Below are positions 24,443 through 32,345 of a stretch of DNA of 34,018 nucleotides, piece after piece. The position numbers and the translations under genes are program-made. Below the pieces are notes generated by a model. That model worked only from the letters and a program-made list of their open reading frames with translations, ran no database searches and was not told the origin of the DNA. Every line of letters begins with the position of its first letter. The stretch's first letter is position 1. The stretch lies in contig JBOIBL010000010.1 in assembly GCA_050739495.1 (NCBI GenBank), forward strand, positions 1 through 34,018. Direction: 5' to 3'. Origin of the DNA: DASSKW01 sp050739495. Lineage in GTDB: Bacteria; Pseudomonadota; Gammaproteobacteria; Natronospirales; REEB76.

Positions 24443-25866
24443 TAATTCTGATTCCATGCCGTTTGTGTCTCGGCATACGCCAGCATCTTTTTCACCCACG
24501 GCAACAAAAAGTAGGCGGGTACCGCCAGGAAGAACGTCATCACGAAGAATGGACCATAGCCGAGCGCCTCGGCACCGATACCGCCGGCCCAGCCCGCGAC
24601 CGAGCGACTCAATGCGAAGATGGACGACAACACCGCGTATTCGGTCGCCGAACGCCGTTTGTCGATGATCGCCATCAGTAACGAGAGAAACACCGCGGTG
24701 CCCAAACCCTGCGCAAACGATTCGGTTCCACTCACTGTGTATATGAGCGCACGCTGCACCGCATCCGGTTGAAATCCGGACGCGTGCACGGGTAACCAGA
24801 ACGCCAGTGCCGCGTAACCCAGGTTCGGCAAGGCCTGCGCGATGCCGAGTGTCCACAAACCGTGAAAGATGCCGATACGATCGGTGATCCAGCCACCGAC
24901 GATACCGCCGAGTATGGACAGGGCGAGCCCGAGATTGATCGACACCAGGCCGATTTCCGCGGGGGTCAGATGCACATCCACCATGAACGGCTTCACCATG
25001 AAGCCACCGGTGGTATCGGCGAGCTTGTAGAGCAGGATGAATCCCACCACCGGCAGGAAGCCGGGACGTTCCACCATGTCGAGAAAAGCGCCCAGCATCG
25101 GGCCCGGCGCCACTTGTACGCCACGCCTGCGCTGGGCGATGCCCAATACGATGCCCGCCACGAGTAATAAAAGTGCCCAATCGGCATGTTTCAGGCTCCC
25201 GGCGACCAGACCGAGTATGACCAGCAAGGTGGCGAGCAGCATCAGCGGACGGCCCAGTAAACTGCGCAACTCGGTCATCGGATCAACCAGCCCGGATTCC
25301 GCGCGCGCGCGTTCCTGTGGTGCAGTCAGACACACGAACCCCGACAGCACCATTACGACTGCCGCACCCGCATATACGCCGGGCCAACCGATCCAGGGTT
25401 GCAACATCAGCAGCCCACCGGCGCCCAGCAGGCCCACGCGCCAGAATGCGATCCTGAGCCCGTTGGCGCGTCCCAGTTCACGGCGATTGAACAGTTCCAC
25501 GGTGTAACCGTCGATGGCGATATCGTTGGTCGCGGACAGCAGCGTGAAACAACCGATGGCAGCCCACAACCAGGCGTCGATCCGGGGGTGAACCGCGAGC
25601 ACCAGCATGATGCCGGCCATCAGCAGGTTGACGGTGAACATCCAGCGCCGATGATGACGGAAATAATCGATCGCCGGCGCCCACAGAAACTTGACCGTCC
25701 AGCTCAGGCCGAACAAGGCCAGAAAACCGATTTGGGCCAGATCTGTTCCCTGTTCGCGGAAATAGACCGGCAGTACGTCGTAGAACGCGCCGAATGGAAA
25801 ACCCTGGGCGAAATACAGGATTCCGACCCAGAAGAACTTGGAACGCAGCAGCGAGGGCGGTTTCAT
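24442..25866 (-). CDS. MFS transporter, AmpG-like
   Basis: Integral membrane carrier of 474 residues with about twelve hydrophobic helices. The N-terminus LLRSKFFWVGILYFAQGFPFGAFYDVLPVYFREQG, the FGLSWTVKFLWAPAID segment and the ATNDIAIDGYTVELF motif are typical of the AmpG/acetyl-CoA-transporter branch of the major facilitator superfamily. AmpG itself imports GlcNAc-anhydroMurNAc muropeptides, the source of the AnmK substrate, and anmK lies about 7 kb away. The match to true AmpG is not close enough by eye to give the gene name. Helices appear intact and no frameshift is visible. It is convergent with the ExoIII-like gene. Confidence 0.8.
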   Translation of the reverse strand: MKPPSLLRSKFFWVGILYFAQGFPFGAFYDVLPVYFREQGTDLAQIGFLALFGLSWTVKFLWAPAIDYFRHHRRWMFTVNLLMAGIMLVLAVHPRIDAWLWAAIGCFTLLSATNDIAIDGYTVELFNRRELGRANGLRIAFWRVGLLGAGGLLMLQPWIGWPGVYAGAAVVMVLSGFVCLTAPQERARAESGLVDPMTELRSLLGRPLMLLATLLVILGLVAGSLKHADWALLLLVAGIVLGIAQRRRGVQVAPGPMLGAFLDMVERPGFLPVVGFILLYKLADTTGGFMVKPFMVDVHLTPAEIGLVSINLGLALSILGGIVGGWITDRIGIFHGLWTLGIAQALPNLGYAALAFWLPVHASGFQPDAVQRALIYTVSGTESFAQGLGTAVFLSLLMAIIDKRRSATEYAVLSSIFALSRSVAGWAGGIGAEALGYGPFFVMTFFLAVPAYFLLPWVKKMLAYAETQTAWNQN

Positions 25867-25930
25867 TTCTGGAGTCGGGTGAGGCGCTGGATGTGCAAAG
25901 CCATGATAACGAATTGCTTGCGGTTCAGGC

Positions 25931-26347
25931 TCAGTGCAACCGGCCGGCAGGTCGTTCCTGACGTGTCTGTATCACGGCGATGGGCGAGGCGTGGTGCAGG
26001 ATCATGCGCCAGCCTTCCTGGGTGAGTTGATAGATATTGGTAGCGATGGCAGGAGCGCGTTCACTGTTCTCGCCCGGCACCGTGATGAATTCGTGCAGGA
26101 CGTGGATCGCCAGCAGCGAATCCTGGGTGCGGACCACATCCGCCAGGCGGAAACGCAAGCCGGCGTTGTTGGCGAACATCTCTGTCCAGCTGGCCCGGAT
26201 CGCCTTGTAACCAGTGATACGGGGCCCGACCGGATGGACGCAGGTGACTGCCTCGCCGGACAGCCAGACCGCCATCATGGCTTCCAAGTCGCTGTTGGCG
26301 AAGGCAGTGTAAAATGCGTTTTCCGCTTCGTCTGGGGTGGCGAACAT
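25931..26347 (-). CDS. SnoaL-like / NTF2-fold (DUF4440-type) protein
   Basis: Small cytoplasmic protein of 138 residues with the cone-shaped NTF2-like fold pattern. It has two N-terminal helices (PDEAENAFYTAFANSDLEAMMAVW), the family motif TCVHPVGPRITGYKAIRASWTEMF near residue 40, and then beta strands ending in WRMILHHASPI. This resembles SnoaL/YybH-type proteins, which are mostly of unknown activity (small-molecule isomerases, hydrolases or binding proteins). It is divergent from the Rieske gene with 81 bp between starts and lies behind the MFS gene. No function can be given. Confidence 0.8.
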   Translation of the reverse strand: MFATPDEAENAFYTAFANSDLEAMMAVWLSGEAVTCVHPVGPRITGYKAIRASWTEMFANNAGLRFRLADVVRTQDSLLAIHVLHEFITVPGENSERAPAIATNIYQLTQEGWRMILHHASPIAVIQTRQERPAGRLH

Positions 26348-26428
26348 GCTGCGGCCCGGCCTTTGTCTGGTTGCGGTGCACGATAAAAGAAATCACGCGC
26401 GCTTGCAAAGCACGCCCATGGATTCCCG

Positions 26429-26782
26429 ATGTCCCATATCAGTCGTCACGTCATCTGCCGTCTTGCGGATATTCCCGATCAGGAAGCGCGCGGATTTTCC
26501 TTCCCCGGTGCGCAGTTTCCCGATGAATATTTCGTGGTGCGGCGCGGGGATGCTGTCTATGGTTATCGCAACCAATGTCCGCATGCCGGGAATTTTCTCA
26601 ACTGGAAGCCGGATGCTTTCCTTACCCGCGATCGCTCGCTGATCATGTGTTCCGCTCACGGCGCCTTGTTCGAACCCAGTTCCGGTTATTGTGTGGGTGG
26701 TCCCTGCACCGGGCGGATGCTGGACAAGTTGCGGGTCGCGATCGAACAGAGTGAAGTCGTGGCATATCAGGACAACGAATGA
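26429..26782 (+). CDS. Rieske [2Fe-2S] ferredoxin-like protein
   Basis: Soluble 117-residue single-domain Rieske protein. The cluster ligands are C50-x-H52 in NQCPHAGNF and C74-x2-H77 in CSAHGALF. Two more Cys (C88 and C93 in YCVGGPCTG) sit just after the second box, in the GxCxxGPC loop region that normally lies over the cluster. Such proteins pass electrons to oxygenases or reductases, but no oxygenase gene is nearby. It has no signal peptide. The PLP lyase gene follows 31 bp downstream on the same strand, so the two may be cotranscribed; I know of no established functional link. Confidence 0.9.
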   Translation: MSHISRHVICRLADIPDQEARGFSFPGAQFPDEYFVVRRGDAVYGYRNQCPHAGNFLNWKPDAFLTRDRSLIMCSAHGALFEPSSGYCVGGPCTGRMLDKLRVAIEQSEVVAYQDNE

Positions 26783-26813
26783 CTGCGTTTAAATATCAAA
26801 ACAGGACACTAAC

Positions 26814-28013
26814 ATGAGTTTCGATCCGGTCGGCAAGCTCCAGGATTTGTGGACGTTCGGCGAGTACGGCGATGTGAATCCGTCCATCAGCGATGCCTCC
26901 ACCTACACATTCCTCGACCCCGATACCATGAAGGAGCGCTTCAGCGCCGAGATCGAAGGCTGTTTTCTTTATTCACGTCATTGGAGCCCGATGAACCGCT
27001 ATCTTGCGGACGGGCTGGCGGCGCTGGAAGGTACCGAGGATTGCTCGGTGACGGCTTCCGGGATGGGCGCTATCACCGGTACGCTGCTTCAGCTCTGTGG
27101 AGCGGGCGACGAGATCGTGGCGAGCCGTACCGTCTATGGCGGCACTTACGCGTTCATGAAGAATTTTTTGCCGCGCTTCGGCGTCACGACGCGGTTCGTC
27201 GATTGCAACGATATCGATGCGGTGCGCGCGGCGATCAGCCGCGACACGCGGGTCTTGTATTGTGAATCGATCAGCAATCCGCTGTTGGCAGTACCTGATC
27301 TGCCGGCCTTGGCGGAATTGGCGCGCAAGAGCGGCATCACCTTTGTGGTGGATAACACGTTCTCACCGCTGATCATTGCGCCCGCGCAACTGGGGGCGCA
27401 CATCGTGGTGCACAGTCTCACCAAATTCATCAACGGTACCAGCGATTGCGTGGCCGGCGCCGTCTGCGCCAGCCATGAATTCATCAACAGCCTGACGGAC
27501 GTCAACGCCGGCGCGCTCATGCTGCTCGGCCCGGCTCTGGACAGTCTGCGGGCGGCCAGTATCAACAAGAATCTGCACAGCCTGCATGTCCGCATGCAGC
27601 AACACTCGCGCAATGCCTTGTATATCGCCGAGCGGCTGGCTGAAAAAGGATTGAAGGTGAGTTATCCGGGCCTGCCGCAACATCCTGATCATGCACGCCT
27701 GAAACGGCTGATGAATCCCGGATTTGGATTTGGCGGCATGCTGACTCTGGACGTCGGCAGCGAAGCCGATGCCAATCGGTTGTTGACACGACTGCAGCAG
27801 GAAAGAGTGGGCTTGCTCGCGGTCAGTCTGGGTTATTTTCGCACCCTGTTCAGCCCTTCCGGTAACAGCACCTCTTCGGAAATACCCAAGGAAGAACAAT
27901 TGGCGATGGGACTGACTGACGGTTTGATGCGCTTCTCTATCGGACTGGATCACGATATCGAGCGTAGTTGGGAGAGGATGCTGGGGTGCCTGGAGGAACT
28001 GGGACTTGCCTGA
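26814..28013 (+). CDS. Cys/Met metabolism PLP-dependent enzyme (methionine gamma-lyase / cystathionine synthase-like)
   Basis: Cytoplasmic PLP enzyme of 399 residues of the transsulfuration family (gamma-synthases, gamma-lyases, beta-lyases). The PLP Lys is about K204 in VHSLTKFINGTSD, and the ring-binding Asp is D180 in VVDNTFSP. The phosphate-binding segment is SVTASGMGAI near 78, and YGGTY lies near 108. The N-terminal YSRHWSPMNRYLADGLAALEGTE differs from the usual YSRxxNPT version, so substrate preference may differ as well. A ribosome site (AGGACA) precedes the ATG. Methionine gamma-lyase, cystathionine gamma-synthase or homocysteine synthase activity cannot be separated by eye. Confidence 0.88.
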   Translation: MSFDPVGKLQDLWTFGEYGDVNPSISDASTYTFLDPDTMKERFSAEIEGCFLYSRHWSPMNRYLADGLAALEGTEDCSVTASGMGAITGTLLQLCGAGDEIVASRTVYGGTYAFMKNFLPRFGVTTRFVDCNDIDAVRAAISRDTRVLYCESISNPLLAVPDLPALAELARKSGITFVVDNTFSPLIIAPAQLGAHIVVHSLTKFINGTSDCVAGAVCASHEFINSLTDVNAGALMLLGPALDSLRAASINKNLHSLHVRMQQHSRNALYIAERLAEKGLKVSYPGLPQHPDHARLKRLMNPGFGFGGMLTLDVGSEADANRLLTRLQQERVGLLAVSLGYFRTLFSPSGNSTSSEIPKEEQLAMGLTDGLMRFSIGLDHDIERSWERMLGCLEELGLA

Positions 28014-28045
28014 TCAGGAGTATGTTGGCGCAAACGACCGGTAAG

Positions 28046-28354
28046 TCACAGATCGAAGTTGTCCAGCGGATTCGCCCACATCCCGGGATGTGATTCCTCG
28101 TCCAGTTCCACGCCGTAGTCCTCGCGCTCCATGTCGAGGGAGCCAGACCAGTCTTCCGGTGGATCAATTTGTCGCAGATTCATCTCCGGCCAGGCGTCGG
28201 CGTCATACTCAGTGACCGTGCCATCAAAATACTGGACTTCGATGGTGCCATCTGCTTCATCCACTGCCACCACCTCGAAAGTGATGCCCTGCGGATCGAC
28301 GTACCATTCCCCGACCATGGGGATGAGTGGTTCTGGTTCGGTTACATTGTCCAC
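28046..28354 (-). CDS. DUF6763 family acidic protein
   Basis: Small, strongly acidic 102-residue protein with no signal or membrane segment. The N-terminal part (about residues 10-62, MVGEWYVDPQGITFEVVAVDEADGTIEVQYFDGTVTEYD) looks like a small SH3-like beta barrel. The C-terminal part (DPPEDWSGSLDMEREDYG, HPGMWANPLDNFDL) is short and acidic. I recognise this pattern as the DUF6763 family of gammaproteobacteria, which is uncharacterised. The start is a GTG at 28354. It stands alone on the minus strand between the PLP lyase gene and marC. Confidence 0.82.
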   Translation of the reverse strand: MDNVTEPEPLIPMVGEWYVDPQGITFEVVAVDEADGTIEVQYFDGTVTEYDADAWPEMNLRQIDPPEDWSGSLDMEREDYGVELDEESHPGMWANPLDNFDL

Positions 28355-28390
28355 GCTGATAGGCTCCCCGACTAAAACATTGTTACCATG

Positions 28391-28403
28391 CCTGCCAGGC
28401 AGG
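28391..28403. repeat. Perfect 13-bp palindrome upstream of marC
   Basis: CCTGCC-A-GGCAGG is a perfect inverted repeat in the region (28355-28603) between the DUF6763 gene and marC. It could be a regulator site or a chance palindrome. I see no other clear structure in that intergenic stretch. Confidence 0.3.
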
Positions 28404-28603
28404 TCCGCAGGTAGACGGCGATGTTGCTTTTGCGACGCGGGATCATCCCGTCTGGAGTTTCAAGCCGTTACATGCAAGCGGTGCCTATTAGTTATAGGCC
28501 CAGATTTCAGGTTCCGCAAGCGGGTATTTAATGTAATTGAGAATGAGTCCAGAAGGACCGTGTACATGCGTGTAATTTCAGACATTTCGGGACGCTGTCA
28601 TAA

Positions 28604-29233
28604 ATGACACTGGAAAAATTCATCAACATGTTTATCGTGTTGTTCGTGGTGATGGACCCGATCGGCGTCACGCCCATGTTCGGCACACTGACGCGCGGCG
28701 GCGGGGACTTGCATCGCCGGCGCATGGCATTCAAAGGTGTGATGCTGGCTGCCGGGATCCTGCTGGTATTCGCCTTCATCGGCGATTGGTTGCTGCATAC
28801 CCTTGGTATCAGTATCCCTGCATTCAAGATCGCGGGCGGCATCCTGTTGTTCCTGATCGCCATCGACATGGTATTTGCACGGCAGTCCGGTGGACGCTCG
28901 ACTACCGAGCCCGAGCAGCAGGAAGCCCGCTACAAGGAAGATATCTCGGTGTTTCCGTTGGCGTTTCCGCTCATCGCCGGCCCCGGTGCGCTCACCACCA
29001 TCCTGTTGATTGTCGGCGAAGCGCACGGCAGCGCCTGGTATTTCCTCAGCATGATTATAGTGCTGCTCCTGGTGCTGGCGATCACCTTGCTGTGTCTGCT
29101 GGGAGCGGGGCGGCTGATGAAACTGATGGGCGAGACGGGTGCCAATGTGATGGATCGGCTATTCGGGGTGATCCTGGCGGCGTTGGCAGTGCAGTTCGTG
29201 GTGGACGGAATCAAGGTGGGTTTTTTCAGTTGA
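28604..29233 (+). CDS. MarC family integral membrane protein
   Basis: Inner-membrane protein of 209 residues with six hydrophobic helices. The family start FINMFIVLFVVMDPIGVTPMF and the motif AFKIAGGILLFLIAIDMVF near residue 65, the FPLAFPLIAGPGALTTILL motif near 110, and the C-terminal GVILAALAVQFVVDGIKVGF match the MarC/YchE/YhgN family. The family was once tied to multiple antibiotic resistance but has no confirmed transport substrate. It is preceded by a 249-bp region shared with the DUF6763 gene and is followed 36 bp later by a small membrane protein gene. Confidence 0.92.
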   Translation: MTLEKFINMFIVLFVVMDPIGVTPMFGTLTRGGGDLHRRRMAFKGVMLAAGILLVFAFIGDWLLHTLGISIPAFKIAGGILLFLIAIDMVFARQSGGRSTTEPEQQEARYKEDISVFPLAFPLIAGPGALTTILLIVGEAHGSAWYFLSMIIVLLLVLAITLLCLLGAGRLMKLMGETGANVMDRLFGVILAALAVQFVVDGIKVGFFS

Positions 29234-29269
29234 GTTGGATTCCCAATCTTCGCTACGTCGGGGGGTGTC

Positions 29270-29518
29270 ATGGATAGCAATAACAAATACTGGTTTAGAG
29301 CCAAGCAATATGGGTGGGGTTGGAGTCTGCCGATTTCGTGGCAGGGATGGGTGGTCGCTGCCGCGTATGCGGCATCGCTGGTACTGATTTTTCGGTTTCT
29401 CCCGCCCGTTGCCAATACGATGCTTTTCTTGTGTGGCGTTCTAGCCTCTTCTGCCATTCTGCTGTTGGTGTGCGTGCTTAAGGGCGAGCCAACAAAGTGG
29501 CGGTGGGGTAAAAAATAA
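29270..29518 (+). CDS. Small two-helix membrane protein, unknown function
   Basis: The 82-residue product has a polar, Trp- and Tyr-rich N-terminus (MDSNNKYWFRAKQYGWGWSLP), and two hydrophobic helices (about residues 25-44 and 49-68). The tail is short and basic (KGEPTKWRWGKK). GGGGGTG lies just upstream of the ATG. Composition is lower in G+C than its neighbours, mainly in the first 60 bases. I do not recognise a named family; similar small proteins with an aromatic lead-in are common in gammaproteobacteria. It follows marC on the same strand. Confidence 0.65.
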   Translation: MDSNNKYWFRAKQYGWGWSLPISWQGWVVAAAYAASLVLIFRFLPPVANTMLFLCGVLASSAILLLVCVLKGEPTKWRWGKK

Positions 29519-29542
29519 ACACACCTTGAGGTCCCGCCACAT

Positions 29543-30640
29543 TCAAGGCTGCGTCTGTGTCGGCAACTGACCCGGATTACCGCCGTTCTTCAGATAATCG
29601 GCAAGCTGTAGATCCTGTTTGCTCGCTGCGTCATTTCCAAGCTTTGCATCCGTTTGCGACAGTTTCTCGAAATCCTTTTCTGAATGCGTCCGATCGTACA
29701 TCCATAATCGGATGTCGAGCGCGCGATGCAGACGGTCATGCGCACCTACCCAGTCATTCTGGGCCATCGATAAATCCGCCCACTCTTCGAGGGTAGCGGC
29801 GATACCGGGCCGGTAATAACTGCTGCGATAACTGTTCAGCGCGCTTTGGTACAGCGTCGTTGCCTGTTGAATATCGCCATGTTTGCGCGCTGCCAGAGCC
29901 TGCAGGCGCTGATAGCGTGCGCTGCTGATGGCGGCCGGATTTTTGCCAAGCGCGGCACCGAGCTTGTCGAGCCATTGATCGGTATCTGCAGCATTCAGAT
30001 CGAAAGCGACTTGGGTACGTCCGAACAGTGCGGCTTGCTGAATATCCGTGGATGTACCGGGATCGGCAAGCAGCTTGTCGAGACGGGTGGAGGCTTGTGC
30101 ATTATCACCAGCCTGCATGTCGGCATAGGCATTCAGTAACGCTACATGCTTTGCGATTATGGCGAATTTGCCATTGACAAGGGCGCTGTCCGCATTTGCA
30201 AGGTAGGTGCGCGCTGCAGCGTATTCACCTTGCCCCAGCGCGCTGTCGGCAAGATCGACGAGGGCATCGAGCTGTCCTTCAAGGTTGTCCACGCTGCGAT
30301 ATTGCACCAGCGCGCGTTCGAAATAACCGCGGGCTTCCAGATACCGATTGTCGGCATAAGCCTGCATGCCCAGTGACATGGCGTCGCCGCTGTTGGTCAC
30401 CACCGCCGGTTGGGGCATGGGCTTGCTGCCGCAGGCAGTGAGCAGCATCGTTGTTGCTGCCAGCAATATGCCGCTGAAGTAAATTGAAATAGAACTTTTC
30501 TCAAAACGTCGCGAGCGCAGGGAGAACGAGGCGCGGGGTGGCGAGAAACCGGAGTGTACACGGTAGTACATGAGGATTTCGAGCCGACCCGCAACGACGT
30601 TATACCAAGCGCAGCAGTTTTGAGGAAAGTTCTTATTCAT
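29543..30640 (-). CDS. TPR-like lipoprotein, last gene of the Mla-type operon, with element-inserted N-terminus
   Basis: The mature protein (from Cys in MLLTACGSK, coding near 30430) is an all-helical repeat protein rich in Ala, Leu, Asp and Tyr pairs such as GMQAYADNRYLEARGYFERALVQYR, which is the pattern of tetratricopeptide repeats, about 280 residues. It should be a lipid-anchored periplasmic scaffold. The ATG at 30640 overlaps the end of mlaD (ATGAATAA) and has GAGG at 30648-30651, seven bases upstream. Between that ATG and the hydrophobic signal core lie 47-48 extra codons supplied by an inverted-repeat element (30492-30632). An internal ATG at 30571 would give a shorter n-region but has no ribosome site. 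Whether the present protein is still exported is uncertain. Confidence 0.7.
   Translation of the reverse strand: MNKNFPQNCCAWYNVVAGRLEILMYYRVHSGFSPPRASFSLRSRRFEKSSISIYFSGILLAATTMLLTACGSKPMPQPAVVTNSGDAMSLGMQAYADNRYLEARGYFERALVQYRSVDNLEGQLDALVDLADSALGQGEYAAARTYLANADSALVNGKFAIIAKHVALLNAYADMQAGDNAQASTRLDKLLADPGTSTDIQQAALFGRTQVAFDLNAADTDQWLDKLGAALGKNPAAISSARYQRLQALAARKHGDIQQATTLYQSALNSYRSSYYRPGIAATLEEWADLSMAQNDWVGAHDRLHRALDIRLWMYDRTHSEKDFEKLSQTDAKLGNDAASKQDLQLADYLKNGGNPGQLPTQTQP
30492..30632. mobile_element. MITE-like element with terminal inverted repeats
   Basis: The ends are GAACTTTTCTCAAAAC (from 30492 on the plus strand) and GAACTTTCCTCAAAAC (from 30632 on the minus strand), which match at 15 of 16 positions, and both inner flanks are GC-rich. 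The element is about 141 bp and carries no transposase. A TA dinucleotide abuts each side (30490-30491 and 30634-30635, with one extra base at 30633), which would suit an IS630/Tc1-mariner type mobiliser, but this is not proven. It is open in the reading frame of the surrounding lipoprotein gene. I see no second copy in this window. Confidence 0.65.
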
Positions 30641-31601
30641 TGGGCGGCCTCGGCGGCACCACTTTCTCGGTCGGCGGTTTGTTGACCGAGGACGATATTG
30701 GCCAGGTGTTCTCCAGCGCCCGCAAGGTCCGGTCGGTGTCGTCGAGTACCTGCCTGGTTTGCAGCACCATGTCGGGCAGAGACTGCATCTGCCCGTTCAC
30801 GCCGCTTAGTGTGGTATTGAGCTGATTGACCAGTTGCGGAAGCTGCGCGGATGCGGCATTTGCGTTTTGCACCAGCGGCTGCAGGTTCTTGAGTGAGGTG
30901 TTGAGCGACTGGATGGCGCCGGTCAGATTGGCTTCGGTCCGTGGATCGTAGAGCAGTTTGCCGATGCTGCCGTTGCCCGATGCCATCTGCCCACTCACCG
31001 ATTTCAGATTGGCGCTCACCGCAGCCAGGTTCTGCACGATCTGCCCCACTTGCTTGGGATCGATCTGGGTGCTGATCTGGTCGAGGCGCGCCAGGGTCGC
31101 TTTCACGTTATCGAGCACCGGGGCGACCTGCGCCAGGATCTGATCGACTGACAGCGGTTCTTCGAGCGTGAGCGTGGCGCCGTCCGGGATTGGCGGTTTA
31201 TTCGCGGAGCCAGCGGTGATCTCGATTGCGGTGTTGCCCAGTACCGAGAGTTTGCTGAGCCCGGCCTTGGAGTCGGTGCGGATCAATTTGTGGAATTTCT
31301 CGAGTACCTGCATGGTGATCGCGATACGGTTGTCCGGGGTGATTCCCAGTTTGCTGACACTCCCCACATCCAGGCCCGATACGATCACATGGGTATCGGT
31401 GCTGATTCCCTGGGCGTTATGAACGTAGGCATGCAACTCGAATTTTTTCTGAAAATACCGGGTAGTCTGCTTGTTGAACACCAGCACCAGGAACAACAGC
31501 GCGATGGCGGCTAGTACAAACGCACCGACCAGCCGTTCGCGTGCCGTGTAAGACAGGCGGTGGATGTAATGCGTCCTGGATTTACGGTTTTCGTCAGTCA
31601 T
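30633..31601 (-). CDS. MlaD family (MCE domain) substrate-binding protein
   Basis: Inner-membrane-anchored periplasmic lipid-binding subunit of an Mla-type ABC system, 322 residues. A basic cytoplasmic N-terminus is followed by one helix (about 24-43, LVGAFVLAAIALLFLVLVF), and the MCE domain (about 52-130, FELHAYVHNAQGISTDTHVIVSGLDVGSV). The long C-terminal region (about 150-300) is rich in Asn, Gln and Leu and predicts a coiled coil. This makes it longer than E. coli MlaD (about 180) and nearer to the single-MCE proteins with helical tails. Nine bases separate it from the ATPase gene. Its TAA stop (30633-30635) includes the base bordering the inverted-repeat element. Confidence 0.9.
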   Translation of the reverse strand: MTDENRKSRTHYIHRLSYTARERLVGAFVLAAIALLFLVLVFNKQTTRYFQKKFELHAYVHNAQGISTDTHVIVSGLDVGSVSKLGITPDNRIAITMQVLEKFHKLIRTDSKAGLSKLSVLGNTAIEITAGSANKPPIPDGATLTLEEPLSVDQILAQVAPVLDNVKATLARLDQISTQIDPKQVGQIVQNLAAVSANLKSVSGQMASGNGSIGKLLYDPRTEANLTGAIQSLNTSLKNLQPLVQNANAASAQLPQLVNQLNTTLSGVNGQMQSLPDMVLQTRQVLDDTDRTLRALENTWPISSSVNKPPTEKVVPPRPPNE

Positions 31602-31610
31602 TTTGGGTGC

Positions 31611-32345
31611 TCAGGCGGCTGCATGCAAAAACTGCTGCACGGAAGGTAATGGAGCAGCAGCGAAAGTGGCCCAATCCGTGAAGTGTTGTACACCTTGGGG
31701 ATGAATAAATACGATTTCATGCGCATGTCGTTTGACGAAGCCGAGGTTATGAGTGCTTACCAGCACCGCCAGGCCACGTTCCTGCGCGAGTTTTATATAG
31801 ATATCCGATTCCCGTTTGCGACAGTCTTCATCGGTCATGTGGAAGGGTTCGTCAAGGAACACCAGTTCCGGCGAGAGCATGAGACAACGGGCGATCGCGA
31901 GCAAGAGTCGTTGGTGCTGGTTGAGCAGGGCCGGTAACGCATCATATTGGCCCGGGTATTCGAGGAATGTAAGCAGTTCCATGGCGCGCTCGTGGACAGC
32001 TTCACGTTCCCCCAGATGGTGATAGAGCGCCGGCAGCATGACGTTGCTGATTCCGTCCAGCACTGACAACAGTGGCGCCCCTTCACTGATGAAGGCGACA
32101 CGGCAGCGCAATTTGCGCCAGCCCGGGGTATCCAATGTCGAGATATCGTGGTCCAGTATCCGCAGTTTCCCCGCTGCCGGATCCACTCCGGCCAATGCCC
32201 GCAGATACGCGGTCTTGCCACTGCCGTTCGGCCCAACTACACAGATGATGCGACCGGGTTCCACCTCCAATGACAATGCATGTTCGAACGTGGAACCATC
32301 CTCATGGTGCGGACGCAACGCTTCGGCGTGGAGCAGGGTATTCAC
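31611..32345 (-). CDS. MlaF-like ABC transporter ATP-binding protein with degenerate signature
   Basis: ATPase subunit of the Mla-type system, 244 residues, GTG start overlapping the mlaE stop (GTGA at 32342-32345). Walker A is GPNGSGKT at residues 38-45, Walker B is LVFLDEP at 161-167, and the H-loop His is H199. The signature usually written LSGGQ is LNQHQ here (about 141-145), and the D-loop after Walker B reads FHMTDED. The Q-loop region is FISEGAPLLS. These changes are unusual for an MlaF and leave the catalytic Glu (after LVFLD) and Walker A intact. It may be an active but divergent ATPase or one with altered coupling. Confidence 0.85.
   Translation of the reverse strand: MNTLLHAEALRPHHEDGSTFEHALSLEVEPGRIICVVGPNGSGKTAYLRALAGVDPAAGKLRILDHDISTLDTPGWRKLRCRVAFISEGAPLLSVLDGISNVMLPALYHHLGEREAVHERAMELLTFLEYPGQYDALPALLNQHQRLLLAIARCLMLSPELVFLDEPFHMTDEDCRKRESDIYIKLAQERGLAVLVSTHNLGFVKRHAHEIVFIHPQGVQHFTDWATFAAAPLPSVQQFLHAAA

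Noticed and set aside
28530..28550. TGAGAATGAG near 28540 as a Fur box for marC
   Set aside because: Only one half-site matches and no second half or suitable promoter is visible around it.
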